A stretch of 64,000 nt of DNA from Candidatus Heritagella gallinarum (GTDB lineage Bacteria; Bacillota; Clostridia; Oscillospirales; Acutalibacteraceae). The first letter of the stretch is position 1, and each line of letters starts with the position of its first letter. The notes beneath the pieces are model-generated. The model saw only the letters and a program-made list of their open reading frames with translations, was not told the DNA's origin and did no database searches. Shown here piece after piece: positions 18,728 through 27,386 of this stretch. The position numbers were made by a program, and so were the translations under genes. The stretch is taken from the NCBI GenBank assembly GCA_904394685.1, contig CAJFNK010000039.1, forward strand, positions 1 through 64,000, in the 5' to 3' direction.

Positions 18728-19171
18728 ATGAGCGAGCATCCCATTGAAAGCATGATGGACACAACTCTCAATAAAATCAAGGAAATGGCAGACGTCAACA
18801 CCGTGGTGGGAGATCCAATCACGACCGCAGACGGAACGGTTATCATCCCGATTTCCAAGGTGAGCTATGGGTTTGCTTCCGGCGGCTCTGACTTGCCGTC
18901 CAAATCCCAGCCAAACCGGGAGCTTTTTGGTGGCGGCACCGGTGCGGGAATCAGTATTTCGCCGGTTGCGTTTTTGACGATCAATGACGGCAATGTGCGC
19001 CTGTTACAGCTTGACCCCTTTAACAGCTCGGTTGACCGTATTGTGGGAATGGCGCCCGGCCTGATGGATGCCGTTACCGGGCTGCTGAATAAAAACAAAA
19101 AGCAAAAGGATGCCGAAAAGGCCGCTGCTGCTGTGGAAGAAGCACAGGCAGAAAAAGAGGGTACTGTTTGA
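18728..19171 (+). CDS. ytfJ: GerW-family sporulation protein YtfJ
   Basis: The 147-aa protein carries the family core DVNTVVGDPITTADGTVIIPISKVSYGFASGG in its first half and a Gly-rich GGGTGAGISISPVAFL segment near 64-79. YtfJ/GerW proteins are made in the spore and linked to germination with certain germinants. The C-terminal tail is charged and Ala-rich. ATG 18728 follows GGTGG; ATG 18716 is possible. Its place next to the YtfI-like gene and a sporulation-type D,D-carboxypeptidase supports the assignment. Confidence 0.92.
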   Translation: MSEHPIESMMDTTLNKIKEMADVNTVVGDPITTADGTVIIPISKVSYGFASGGSDLPSKSQPNRELFGGGTGAGISISPVAFLTINDGNVRLLQLDPFNSSVDRIVGMAPGLMDAVTGLLNKNKKQKDAEKAAAAVEEAQAEKEGTV

Positions 19172-19213
19172 CGGCATAGGCGCAGCTTTTGCGGCATATG
19201 AATGGGATTGAAG

Positions 19214-19241
19214 CCCGGCTGTCTGTTTAGGGTCAGCCGGG
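19214..19241 (+). other. intergenic hairpin between ytfJ and dacB
   Basis: CCCGGCTG (19214-19221) pairs perfectly with CAGCCGGG (19234-19241). No T-run follows, so it is not a standard terminator; it could limit readthrough or set mRNA decay. Confidence 0.5.
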
Positions 19242-19273
19242 ATCAATTCTGTTTGCCGTGAAAGGTGATGTGT

Positions 19274-20416
19274 ATGAAAAAGCGGGTGACAGCGTTTCTG
19301 GCAGCGATGCTGCTTTTGCCGTTGCCGCAGGCAACGATACAGGGAGAAGAAGCCCTTCTGCAAAAGGAAGCCCCTTCTGTTTCGGCCGAGTGTGCGGCGG
19401 TCATCCATATGGACAGCGGGGAAGTGCTGTTTGAGAAAAACGGTGACCGGCAGCATGCCATGGCCAGCACCACTAAAATCATGACGGCGCTGCTGACATT
19501 GGAGCAGGCCGGAAACCCGGAGGTGGAGATCACACGGGAGATGGTGATGGTCGAGGGTACCTCCATGGGGCTGCGGGAAGGCGACCGCCTGCACTTGCAG
19601 GATCTGGCGGTAGGGATGCTCACCGTTTCGGGCAACGACGCCGCCAATTCTGCGGCGATCGCCATTGATGGCTCCACCCAGAAGTTTGTGGAGCGGATGA
19701 ACAGCCGGGCGCAGGAGCTTGGGCTGCAAAACACCCATTTTGATACTCCTTCCGGGCTGGATGGGGAAACTCATTATTCCACTGCTCTGGATATGGCAAA
19801 ACTGGGAGCAGCCGCCATGAGCAATCCTGATTTTGCCCAAATTGCAGGCTCTCAGAGCAGAAAGGTGACGTTTCTCTCCCCGGAAAAGACTGTTACTTAT
19901 CAAAATCACAACAAGCTGCTCAAACGATACGAAGGATGCACCGGCGTCAAGACCGGATTTACCAAAAAGGCCGGGCGGTGTCTGGTTTCTTCGGCCGAGC
20001 GGGATGGCGTGCGGCTGGTAGCGGTTACGCTCAACGCCCCGGATGACTGGAACGACCACGAAAAGCTGCTGGATTATGGCTTTTCCCGCATGACTACCCT
20101 GGAATTTGACGACAGCGGCTATACCTGTCAGCTCCCGGTAGCCGGAGGCGGCGAGGTGGTGGTTTGCGGCGACGCCGAAATCCATACGGCTGTTTTGCCG
20201 GTTACAAAAGAAGGCGCTGTGGTACGCCAGGTAGAATTGTCCCGTTTTTTATATGCTCCGGTTGCAAAAGGGGAGAAGGTGGGGCAGGTGAGGTATCTGT
20301 TGGCTGGGGAAACTGTGGCAGAAGTTCCCCTGATTGCCCAAAACACCGTGTCACTTCCACCAAAAAAGAAGTCATGGTGGGAATCCCTGCTTGATTTTTT
20401 GTGTGGCAGAGGATAA
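19274..20416 (+). CDS. D-alanyl-D-alanine carboxypeptidase (DacB/DacF type)
   Basis: The 380-aa penicillin-binding protein 5 homologue trims the terminal D-Ala from peptidoglycan stem peptides. The active-site triad is visible: STTK (near 69-72), SGN (near 121-123) and KTG (near 229-231). There is an N-terminal signal peptide and an amphipathic C-terminal anchor KKKSWWESLLDFL. Placement after ytfJ suggests the cortex-modifying DacB/DacF role rather than vegetative DacA. AAAGGTG lies six bases before ATG 19274. The spmA-spmB genes that often follow are absent. Confidence 0.9.
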   Translation: MKKRVTAFLAAMLLLPLPQATIQGEEALLQKEAPSVSAECAAVIHMDSGEVLFEKNGDRQHAMASTTKIMTALLTLEQAGNPEVEITREMVMVEGTSMGLREGDRLHLQDLAVGMLTVSGNDAANSAAIAIDGSTQKFVERMNSRAQELGLQNTHFDTPSGLDGETHYSTALDMAKLGAAAMSNPDFAQIAGSQSRKVTFLSPEKTVTYQNHNKLLKRYEGCTGVKTGFTKKAGRCLVSSAERDGVRLVAVTLNAPDDWNDHEKLLDYGFSRMTTLEFDDSGYTCQLPVAGGGEVVVCGDAEIHTAVLPVTKEGAVVRQVELSRFLYAPVAKGEKVGQVRYLLAGETVAEVPLIAQNTVSLPPKKKSWWESLLDFLCGRG

Positions 20417-20464
20417 CATATAGAAAGAAAGAGATGGAAAACCGAACAGGAAAGGAAAGAGGAA

Positions 20465-21349
20465 ATGGCAAACGAGGTACGATTGCAGAAAATGCTGGCG
20501 GATTGCGGGGTTGCGTCCCGCCGAAAGGCTGAGGAACTGATTATCGCCGGCAAGGTACAGGTAAACGGAAGAACGGCGCAGGTGGGCGACAAAGCCGACC
20601 CGGCTCACGATTATGTGACGGTGGAAGGAAGACCGGTGCAGCCGGTAAAAGAAAAAGTCTATCTGATGCTGCATAAGCCCAGAGGGTTTATCACCACCAT
20701 GAGCGATGAGATGGATCGCAAATGCGTGGCAGAGCTGGTATCGGATGTGCCGGGACGGGTGTATCCGGTTGGACGGCTTGACCGTGATTCTGAGGGGCTG
20801 CTCCTGATGACGAATGACGGTGCTTTTGCCAACGCTATGACCCACCCCTCCCGCCATGTTCCCAAGGTGTACCGGGTAACGGTGCGCCCCGGCGTTACAG
20901 AAGACCAGCTGACCCAGATGTCGGTGGGAATGGAGATTGATGGGAGAATGACCGCTCCCGCCGGGGTGAAGGTGCTGGAACAAAAGGCGGATCGTGTGGT
21001 GCTGGAGATTATCCTGCACGAAGGGCGCAATCGCCAGATTCGCAATATGTGCGAGCAGCTGGGACTGGAAGTGGCACGCCTTAAGCGGGTGGCTGTGGGT
21101 TCTGTTCGCTTGGGTATGCTTCAGCCGGGGCAATATCGGGCTTTGACCAAAGAGGAAGTGAAGAGCCTGATGGCGGCTTCTGCCAAGGCGGATCGCCGCA
21201 ACCGCCACGAGCAGGCGGAACAGGCAGCCGCAAAACGGAATTCTTCGAAAAAAGAAGGAGGCAGAAAAAATGCTGACCATTTTGCCAATGGAAAATCAGG
21301 CAGAGCAGGACGCTCTGCTGGCAGGGATTCCCGAAAAGGCCGCTGGTGA
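20465..21349 (+). CDS. rluB: 23S rRNA pseudouridine synthase RluB-like
   Basis: The 294-aa RsuA/RluB-type enzyme has an N-terminal S4 RNA-binding domain (RLQKMLADCGVASRRKAEELI), then the catalytic motif GRLDRDSEGLLLMTNDG (near 102-118; catalytic Asp in GRLDRDSEG) and HEGRNRQIRNM (near 185-195). A basic, low-complexity tail of about 60 residues follows. GAAAGAGGAA precedes ATG. The end overlaps the next gene by 80 bases. Confidence 0.92.
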   Translation: MANEVRLQKMLADCGVASRRKAEELIIAGKVQVNGRTAQVGDKADPAHDYVTVEGRPVQPVKEKVYLMLHKPRGFITTMSDEMDRKCVAELVSDVPGRVYPVGRLDRDSEGLLLMTNDGAFANAMTHPSRHVPKVYRVTVRPGVTEDQLTQMSVGMEIDGRMTAPAGVKVLEQKADRVVLEIILHEGRNRQIRNMCEQLGLEVARLKRVAVGSVRLGMLQPGQYRALTKEEVKSLMAASAKADRRNRHEQAEQAAAKRNSSKKEGGRKNADHFANGKSGRAGRSAGRDSRKGRW

Positions 21350-21671
21350 TGCCCGCATTTTGATGATGCAGGATGGTAACGAGCGTCTTGGCTGGGTGGC
21401 TGTGGATATGGAACATTCTATTTTGCGGATGGTGCATATGGAAATCCCCGGCTGCGAGCTGGACAAGCTCAGCGGAGAGGCTGTGTTTATTGCCGACAGC
21501 CTGATGCGTGCGGCCGCCTCTTATGGCGCAGCAACAGGCGCATACCGGATCGTTTCCGCACAGCCGGCACTGAACGAGTTCCTTCGTGCCAGAGGATTTA
21601 CCCCAAAGGAAACCGGCGCAGAAACAGATTTGAGTACAATTGTGAAATATACCGGTTCTACCGGTTCGTGA
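21270..21671 (+). CDS. hypothetical protein, possible GNAT-like fold
   Basis: The 133-aa soluble protein is not recognised with certainty. The order of elements (ARILMMQDGNERLGWVAVDME, then a helix with LMRAAASYGAATGAYRI, then FLRARGFTPKE) resembles the beta4-helix-beta5 and final GF segment of GNAT acetyltransferases, but a clear acetyl-CoA loop is missing. A near-perfect AAGAAGGAGG site before ATG inside the rluB tail makes this start convincing and implies translational coupling. Confidence 0.6.
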   Translation: MLTILPMENQAEQDALLAGIPEKAAGDARILMMQDGNERLGWVAVDMEHSILRMVHMEIPGCELDKLSGEAVFIADSLMRAAASYGAATGAYRIVSAQPALNEFLRARGFTPKETGAETDLSTIVKYTGSTGS

Positions 21672-21700
21672 GGATTTGCTAATTTTTTCACAATTACCAC

Positions 21701-21729
21701 TTGTCAATCAACTTTGGATGGATTATAAT
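21701..21729 (+). promoter_or_regulatory. strong sigma-A promoter for carboxyltransferase operon
   Basis: -35 TTGTCA (21701-21706), 17-bp spacer and -10 TATAAT (21724-21729). It is among the closest matches to consensus in the window, in line with the highly biased codon use of the three genes that follow. Confidence 0.85.
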
Positions 21730-21751
21730 AAACCGTGTATTGTAATAATTC

Positions 21752-21777
21752 GGGACATCATGTTTTTCATCATGTCC
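21752..21777 (+). promoter_or_regulatory. 5' leader hairpin
   Basis: GGACATCATG (21753-21762) pairs with CATCATGTCC (21768-21777) apart from one C-C mismatch. It lies about 15-20 bases after the expected transcript start, so it would cap the mRNA, a usual stabilising arrangement. An AT-rich tail follows, so attenuation is possible. Confidence 0.5.
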
Positions 21778-21808
21778 TTAATTTAAAGCGAGAAATGGAG
21801 GAACAATA

Positions 21809-23161
21809 ATGAGCGCAGGCAATGAAATGCTGCAGGCTTCTCGTGACGCACTCAAGGCTACCAGTGCGTATAAGCGCATCGCCCGTCTGTTTGATGAAGG
21901 AACTTTCAATGAGATCGATTCCTTTGCAAAATCTGGTGATGACTTTGCTGAGGCCGCAGCGGGTTTTGGTACAATTGAAGGATGCCCGGCTTATGTGTTC
22001 GCACAGAACAGTGATATTTGCGGCGGCGCCATGTCGAAGGCACAGGCTTCCAAGATCAAAAAGGTCTATGAGATGGCTGTGAAGACCGGCACCCCCGTGA
22101 TCGGGATTTTTGATTCAATCGGCGGCCGCCTGAACGAGGGCGCCGATATGCTGGCAGCTTATGGCGAGATCCTGCTGCACAGCAACAATCTTTCCGGTGT
22201 CGTGCCCCAGATTGCTCTGGTACTGGGTCCCTGCATCGGCACTTCTGCTATGATCGCTGCAAATGCTGATCTGGTAGTAATGTCCGATAAGGGCGAGCTG
22301 ACGCTGGAAACCAGCGGTTGCTGTGCATCTTCCGAAGATGCTATGAAGGCTGGCATTTGCCATATTGCTGCTGGAAACGAGGACGAGGCCATCAATACTG
22401 TGCGTACTCTGATTACTGCGCTCCCCTCCAACAACCTTTCCGGCGCACCGGTTACCGATATGTTCGGTGAGAATACCGGCGCTGCCCTCACCTGCTCTGC
22501 TTCTGCTGCGGATGTAATCGCCGCTGTGGCAGACGACAACAGCTTTATCGAGCTGCAAAAGGGATTTGGCTGCGCTGCTGTTACCGGTCTGGCTCAGGCT
22601 TCCGGTACTACCGTGGGCGTAGTTGCTTATCAGGACGAGATCGATGCAGACGCCTGCTCCAAGGCTGCCCGCTTTGTCCGTTTCTGCGATGCCTTCGCTA
22701 TCCCGGTGGTGAGCGTTGTCAACGCTACCCGCTTTGCTTCTGTCCGTGAGGCAGCCAAGCTCTCTAATGCTTATTCCGAGGCAACCTGTGCAAAGGTTAC
22801 CGTTATTACCGGCAGCGCATACGGCGCTGTTTATATTGCGGTGGCTGGCCGTGGCGCCAACGCCGATGTGACGATGGCATGGCCCTGCGCCGTGGTTTCC
22901 CCGCTGGCTCCCGAAACCGGCGCCATGTTCGCATGGAACGAGAAACTGGCCGGTTCCGAAAACCCGGTTGAGGATCGCAAGAAGCTGATCGAAGAATACG
23001 CCAAGACCGAGTGCACACCTTTCAAGGCTGCTGCCGACGGCTTTATCGAGGATGTAATCGATCCTTCCGAAACTCGTGCCAAGGTGATTGCCGCTCTGGA
23101 TATGCTGGTTGGCAAGCGTGTAAGCCGCCTGCCCAAAAAGCATGCGAATATCCAGCTGTAA
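21809..23161 (+). CDS. carboxyltransferase subunit, 12S/MmdA-like
   Basis: The 450-aa protein has the crotonase-like carboxyltransferase fold of methylmalonyl-CoA/propionyl-CoA carboxylase beta chains. GIFDSIGGRLNEGADML (near 93-109), LVLGPCIGTSAMIAANADLVVM (near 128-149) in the N-half and the AVAGRGANADVTMAWP segment (near 344-359) in the C-half are visible. It would move a carboxyl group between biotin and an acyl-CoA. At 450 residues it is somewhat shorter than typical family members (about 510). AATGGAGGAA precedes ATG. Codon use suggests high expression. Confidence 0.82.
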   Translation: MSAGNEMLQASRDALKATSAYKRIARLFDEGTFNEIDSFAKSGDDFAEAAAGFGTIEGCPAYVFAQNSDICGGAMSKAQASKIKKVYEMAVKTGTPVIGIFDSIGGRLNEGADMLAAYGEILLHSNNLSGVVPQIALVLGPCIGTSAMIAANADLVVMSDKGELTLETSGCCASSEDAMKAGICHIAAGNEDEAINTVRTLITALPSNNLSGAPVTDMFGENTGAALTCSASAADVIAAVADDNSFIELQKGFGCAAVTGLAQASGTTVGVVAYQDEIDADACSKAARFVRFCDAFAIPVVSVVNATRFASVREAAKLSNAYSEATCAKVTVITGSAYGAVYIAVAGRGANADVTMAWPCAVVSPLAPETGAMFAWNEKLAGSENPVEDRKKLIEEYAKTECTPFKAAADGFIEDVIDPSETRAKVIAALDMLVGKRVSRLPKKHANIQL

Positions 23162-23224
23162 TTTCCGTCAGCTGTATTTTTTGTTGGTTCTTTTGGAAAC
23201 AGAAAACAGGAGGAAGTCATTATT

Positions 23225-23620
23225 ATGAAAAATCTTAAGATTACTGTAAACGGCGTTGCTTATAACGTACAGGTTGAAGAAGTCAATGGCGCAGCTCCCG
23301 TGGCTGCCGCTCCCGCCGCTGCTCCTGCTGCTGCACCTGCACCGGCAGCTGCTCCGGCCCCCGCTGCTGCACCCGCACCGGCAGCTGCTCCTGCTCCCGC
23401 AGGCGACGCTGAGGTTGTTGCTGCTCCTATGCCCGGCACCATTCTGGCTGTCAATGTAAAGGCTGGCGACAGCGTGAAGAAGGGCGACGTTCTGGCTATT
23501 CTGGAAGCTATGAAGATGGAAAACGAGATCATGGCTCCCCACGATGCTACCGTGGCTGCTGTTCATGTTAACAAGGGCGAGAGCGTTGATACCGGCGCTG
23601 CTATCGTTTCCCTCCAGTAA
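23225..23620 (+). CDS. biotin carboxyl carrier protein
   Basis: The 131-aa carrier has an N-terminal stretch (about 1-22), an Ala/Pro linker of about 40 residues built from repeated APAPAA units, and a biotinyl domain with the attachment site EAMKMENE near residues 95-102; the first Lys of MKM would be biotinylated. PMPGTILAVNVKAGDSV opens that domain. It matches the 1.3S subunit of transcarboxylase and the carrier subunits of decarboxylases. GGAGGAAG precedes ATG. It lies between its two likely catalytic partners. Confidence 0.92.
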   Translation: MKNLKITVNGVAYNVQVEEVNGAAPVAAAPAAAPAAAPAPAAAPAPAAAPAPAAAPAPAGDAEVVAAPMPGTILAVNVKAGDSVKKGDVLAILEAMKMENEIMAPHDATVAAVHVNKGESVDTGAAIVSLQ

Positions 23621-23634
23621 GGGGGTACTGCACT

Positions 23635-25035
23635 ATGGCTAAGAAAATTCTGATTACCGAGACCGTCCTGCGTGACGCTCATCAGTCTCTGCTGGCAACC
23701 CGTATGCCTTTGAGCGATATGACCCCTATCCTCGAAAAGATGGACAAGGTCGGTTTTTATTCTCTGGAATGCTGGGGCGGCGCTACTTTCGATTCCTGCC
23801 TCCGCTTTTTGAACGAAGATCCTTGGGAGCGTCTGCGTACCATTCGCAAGATGTGCCCCAACACCAAATTGCAGATGCTGTTCCGTGGCCAGAACATGCT
23901 GGGCTATCGTCACTATGCTGACGACGTGCTGGAGTACTTTGTACAGCGTTCTGTCGCCAATGGTATCGACATCATCCGTATTTTTGATGCTCTGAACGAC
24001 ATCAAGAATCTGGAAGTTGCCATCAAGGCTGCCAAGAAGGAAGGCGCCCATGCACAGGTCGCTATTTCCTACACCACCGGCCCTGTGTTCACTCATGAGT
24101 ATTATGTGAACTACGCTAAGACCATCGAGAGCGCCGGCGCAGATTCTATCTGCATCAAGGATATGGCTGCTCTGCTGACTCCTTATGAAACTGCTGCTCT
24201 CACCAAGGCTATCAAGGCTGCCGTGAAGATCCCCGTGCAGATTCATACACACTACACCTCTGGCCTTGCCTCCATGTGCCTGCTCAAGGGCATTGAGGCT
24301 GGCGCCGATATGATTGATACCGCCATGTCTCCTCTGGCTCTGGGTACTTCCCATGCTCCCACCGAGTCTATGGTGGCAGCCCTTCAGGGTACCGAATACG
24401 ACACCGGTCTGGATCTGGTGGCTCTCAGCGAGATTCGTGAGTACTTCATGACTCTGCGTGAGAAGTACATCAAGGAAGGCCTGCTCGATCCCAAGATGCT
24501 GGCAACCGATGCCAAGGCTCTGATTTATCAGGTGCCCGGCGGCATGCTGTCCAACCTGCTTTCTCAGCTGAAGCAGGCAGGCAAGGCCGACCAGCTCACC
24601 GAAGTGCTGGAAGAAGTGCCTCGTGTGCGTAAGGACGCTGGTTATCCGCCGCTGGTTACCCCGACCTCTCAGATCGTGGGCACCCAGGCTGTGTTCAACG
24701 TTATCACCGGCGAGCGCTACAAGATGTGCACCAACGAGTTCAAGGGTCTGGTAGCCGGCAAATACGGCACCACTCCTGTGCCGGTTGATCCGGAGTTCCA
24801 GAAGAAGATCATCGGCGATGAAAAGCCGATCACCTGCCGTCCGGCTGATCTGCTGGAGCCTGAGCTCGAAACTCTGCGCAAAGAGTGTGCCGAGTGGGTG
24901 GAGCAGGAGGAAGATGTCCTCTCCTATGCACAGTTCCCGAAGGTGGCAAAAGACTTCTTTGAGAAGCGCCGCAACGAGAAATACGGGATTGACGGCAAGC
25001 ATGCAGATGCTGCTGCTAATGTTCATCCTGTGTAA
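23635..25035 (+). CDS. oxaloacetate decarboxylase alpha / transcarboxylase 5S-like subunit
   Basis: The 466-aa carboxyltransferase has a TIM barrel: ITETVLRDAHQSLLATRM (metal Asp, near 7-24), CIKDMAALL with the lysine expected to be carbamylated (near 178-186), and IHTHYTSGLASM carrying the metal histidines (near 203-214). A C-terminal PYC_OADA region (NEFKGLVAGKYG, near 367-378) follows. The C-terminal biotinyl domain of longer OadA proteins is absent, matching the separate carrier gene upstream. Pyruvate/oxaloacetate is the expected substrate pair. Confidence 0.9.
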   Translation: MAKKILITETVLRDAHQSLLATRMPLSDMTPILEKMDKVGFYSLECWGGATFDSCLRFLNEDPWERLRTIRKMCPNTKLQMLFRGQNMLGYRHYADDVLEYFVQRSVANGIDIIRIFDALNDIKNLEVAIKAAKKEGAHAQVAISYTTGPVFTHEYYVNYAKTIESAGADSICIKDMAALLTPYETAALTKAIKAAVKIPVQIHTHYTSGLASMCLLKGIEAGADMIDTAMSPLALGTSHAPTESMVAALQGTEYDTGLDLVALSEIREYFMTLREKYIKEGLLDPKMLATDAKALIYQVPGGMLSNLLSQLKQAGKADQLTEVLEEVPRVRKDAGYPPLVTPTSQIVGTQAVFNVITGERYKMCTNEFKGLVAGKYGTTPVPVDPEFQKKIIGDEKPITCRPADLLEPELETLRKECAEWVEQEEDVLSYAQFPKVAKDFFEKRRNEKYGIDGKHADAAANVHPV

Positions 25036-25045
25036 TTTGTAATTT

Positions 25046-25112
25046 ACAGGCAGCATTGCCTGTACAAGGGCTGTACTGGTCACACTGAAAAGTGGCGTCC
25101 GGTACAGCCCTT
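25046..25112 (+). terminator. double hairpin after the carboxyltransferase operon
   Basis: Two adjacent stems are visible: 25046-25052 with 25057-25063 (7 bp, perfect), and 25066-25076 with 25102-25112 (11 bp, perfect) that holds an inner CAC/GTG pairing. Neither is followed by a proper T-run, so this may be a mRNA 3'-end stabiliser or a Rho-type stop rather than a simple terminator. Confidence 0.5.
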
Positions 25113-25176
25113 GACTGATTTTATGAAGGATTTGTGTCGGTTTTTTGTGAGGTTTTTTAAAAATCGCCCGGTATGG

Positions 25177-25205
25177 TTGCATTAGCTGGTTGGGGATGGT
25201 AAAAT
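25177..25205 (+). promoter_or_regulatory. sigma-A promoter for yicC operon
   Basis: -35 TTGCAT (25177-25182), 17-bp spacer and -10 TAAAAT (25200-25205), 66 bases before yicC. Confidence 0.7.
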
Positions 25206-25270
25206 AGAATTGCTGTATTGTGACCTGTTGAGAGGGCACAAAAATTTGCAGAGGAAATTGAGTTGAGCGC

Positions 25271-26149
25271 ATGATACGCAGTATGACGGGTTATGGTCGC
25301 TGTGAAACGGTTGTGGATGGCCGTGCAGTGACAGTAGAATTGAAATCGGTGAATCACCGCTATTTTGAGTTTTCATGCCGTACCACCAGAGGGTATTCTT
25401 TTCTGGAAGAAAAGATGAAATCCTATTTGCAGGGGAAAATCTCCCGTGGCAAAGTGGATGCCTATATTTCGGTGGAAGCGCTGGAGTCTGCCGAGGCACA
25501 GGTTCTGCTAAACCATCCGCTGGCATCCGGTTATGTACATGCCCTGCGTGAATTGGCGGAACGCTATGATTTGCAGGATGATATATCGGTTTCAACAGTA
25601 GCAAGATATTCAGATATCTTTTCGGTTCACAAATCACCGGAAGACGAGGATGCGGTGTGGGCCAGCGTGCAAAAAGCGGCAGACGAGGCTCTGGAACAGT
25701 TCTTGAAAATGCGGGAAGCAGAGGGTCAGCGCCTGAAAGCAGATGTTTTGAGCCGTGCAGACACCATTATGGGTCTGGTGGGTCAGATCGAAACCCGCTC
25801 TCCTCAAACTGTGGCGGAATACCGGGAAAGACTCCAGCAGAAGATGGAAGAACTCTTGGGCGACACCACCATTGACGAGCAGCGCCTGCTGATGGAAACC
25901 GCTATTTTTGCCGACAAGGTGGCAGTAGCCGAAGAAACCGTGCGGCTTCGCAGCCACTTTAAGCAAATGCAGGAGATGCTGGATTCTGGCGAGCCGATTG
26001 GACGCAAACTGGATTTTCTGGTGCAGGAGATGAACCGGGAAGCCAATACGATTGGCTCCAAGGCGGTAGATTCCCAGATCGCCTATATGGTAGTCGATAT
26101 CAAGGCGGAAATCGAGAAAATTCGAGAGCAGATTCAGAATATTGAATAA
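25271..26149 (+). CDS. yicC: YicC/YloC family endoribonuclease
   Basis: The 292-aa protein opens with the invariant SMTGYGR and ELKSVNHRYFE, and closes with the conserved GRKLDFLVQEMNREANTIGSK segment (about 247-267) and a helical end. Family members are endoribonucleases affecting small-RNA and mRNA turnover. The expected order yicC-remA-gmk-rpoZ follows directly. The Shine-Dalgarno site is weak (TTGAGTTGAG), so expression may be modest. Confidence 0.92.
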   Translation: MIRSMTGYGRCETVVDGRAVTVELKSVNHRYFEFSCRTTRGYSFLEEKMKSYLQGKISRGKVDAYISVEALESAEAQVLLNHPLASGYVHALRELAERYDLQDDISVSTVARYSDIFSVHKSPEDEDAVWASVQKAADEALEQFLKMREAEGQRLKADVLSRADTIMGLVGQIETRSPQTVAEYRERLQQKMEELLGDTTIDEQRLLMETAIFADKVAVAEETVRLRSHFKQMQEMLDSGEPIGRKLDFLVQEMNREANTIGSKAVDSQIAYMVVDIKAEIEKIREQIQNIE

Positions 26150-26185
26150 GCCGCCTGAAAAGTGCGTGCAGCAGGAGGGAAATAA

Positions 26186-26458
26186 ATGAAACTGATTAAT
26201 ATCGGGTTTGGCAATATGGTGTCTGCCAGCCGCCTGGTAGCCATCGTCAGCCCGGAGTCCGCTCCGATCAAGCGGATTATTCAGGACGCTAAGGAGCGTG
26301 GCACGCTGATTGATGCTACCTATGGGCGCCGTACCCGTGCTGTGATTGTAACCGACAGCGACCATGTGATCCTTTCGGCGGTGCAGCCGGAAACCGTTGC
26401 CAACCGTTTGAATGAGCGTGATGACGATATTATTGATGAGGAGCTGGACGAAGAATGA
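26186..26458 (+). CDS. remA: RemA-family regulator (DUF370)
   Basis: The 90-aa protein has the family start [27 protein letters not shown] and [22 protein letters not shown] in the centre. RemA of Bacillus is an oligomeric DNA-binding activator of matrix and osmoprotection genes; the role in Clostridia is less clear. GCAGGAGGG precedes ATG. Its TGA overlaps the gmk ATG as ATGA. Confidence 0.93.
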   Translation: MKLINIGFGNMVSASRLVAIVSPESAPIKRIIQDAKERGTLIDATYGRRTRAVIVTDSDHVILSAVQPETVANRLNERDDDIIDEELDEE

Positions 26459-27063
26459 ATAAAGGACTTCTGATCGTCCTTTCCGCCCCTTCCGGAGCGG
26501 GCAAGGGAACGATTATCAAGAAACTGATGGACGACGACCGTAGCCTGAAGCTTTCGGTTTCCGCTACGACCCGTTCCCCCCGTCCAGGCGAGGTAGACGG
26601 TGAGGACTATTTTTTCCTGAGCCGGGAAGAATTTGAGGATCTTGTGAAGAACGGCGAGATGCTGGAACATGCGGAATATGTAGGAAACTGCTACGGCACC
26701 CCCAAAGGCCCTGTGGAGCGCTGGCTGGAAGATGGACTGGACGTGATTCTGGAGATCGACGTACAGGGCGGCGCTCAGGTAAAGGAGATCATGCCGGAAT
26801 GCGTGAGCATCTTCATCCTGCCGCCTTCGATGCGGGAACTGGAAAACCGTCTGCGTGGCCGCAGCACAGAGCAGGACGAAGTGGTAAACGCCCGGCTGGA
26901 AGCAGCCAGAAACGAGGTCCATCGTGCGGAGGATTATGACTATGTGGTGGTAAATGACGAGGTGGAAGTTGCCGCCGAAGAAATCAGAACCATTATCGCC
27001 GCTGAAAAACATCGTTTTAGCCGGGTAAGTTCAATAGTAGAAAGGGTGTTGATTGATGCTTAA
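26455..27063 (+). CDS. gmk: guanylate kinase
   Basis: The 202-aa enzyme phosphorylates GMP to GDP using ATP. The P-loop [10 protein letters not shown] lies at about 10-19, followed by the GMP-binding [19 protein letters not shown] (about 39-57) and [10 protein letters not shown] (about 101-110). Start overlaps the remA stop; the last bases overlap rpoZ. Confidence 0.96.
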   Translation: MNKGLLIVLSAPSGAGKGTIIKKLMDDDRSLKLSVSATTRSPRPGEVDGEDYFFLSREEFEDLVKNGEMLEHAEYVGNCYGTPKGPVERWLEDGLDVILEIDVQGGAQVKEIMPECVSIFILPPSMRELENRLRGRSTEQDEVVNARLEAARNEVHRAEDYDYVVVNDEVEVAAEEIRTIIAAEKHRFSRVSSIVERVLIDA

Positions 27064-27358
27064 GCCATCTGCCAATATTATCGATTGTCCTCATAGCAGC
27101 CGTTATTCTCTGGTGGTTGCCGTTGCCAAACGTGCCCGTCAGATTGCACAGGAGGCCGAGGAGGCCGGAGAGATTCTGGTTCCCAAGCCTGTTGAGCTGG
27201 CAGTGCGTGATTTTGTGAATCATCGTTGTTCGATTATTGAGCCTGATCCCAATATGGAAGACGAGGATGAGCCGGTGGAGGCCCACGAGGAGGAGCCGGC
27301 AGCAGAAACGGATTCTGAAAAAGAGGAAGTGCCGGCGGAGGAACCCGCAGAAGCATGA
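27056..27358 (+). CDS. rpoZ: RNA polymerase omega subunit
   Basis: The 100-aa subunit has the conserved SRYSLVVAVAKRARQIAQEA helix (about 17-36) and VKPVELAV-like KPVELAVRDF (about 45-54). A long Glu/Pro-rich acidic tail (about 70-100) is an extension beyond the core. ATG 27056 overlaps the end of gmk and follows AAAGGGTG. Confidence 0.92.
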   Translation: MLKPSANIIDCPHSSRYSLVVAVAKRARQIAQEAEEAGEILVPKPVELAVRDFVNHRCSIIEPDPNMEDEDEPVEAHEEEPAAETDSEKEEVPAEEPAEA

Positions 27359-27386
27359 GATCTTTTCTGGTGAAAAGGCCAGCAGG

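Noticed and set aside
23285..23405. Short tandem repeats that could suggest a repeat array
   Set aside because: They encode the Ala/Pro linker of the biotin carrier; units are not spaced like CRISPR repeats.
23563..25272. 569-codon minus-strand frame opposite the 5S-like subunit
   Set aside because: Shadow caused by codon bias of the highly expressed plus-strand gene.
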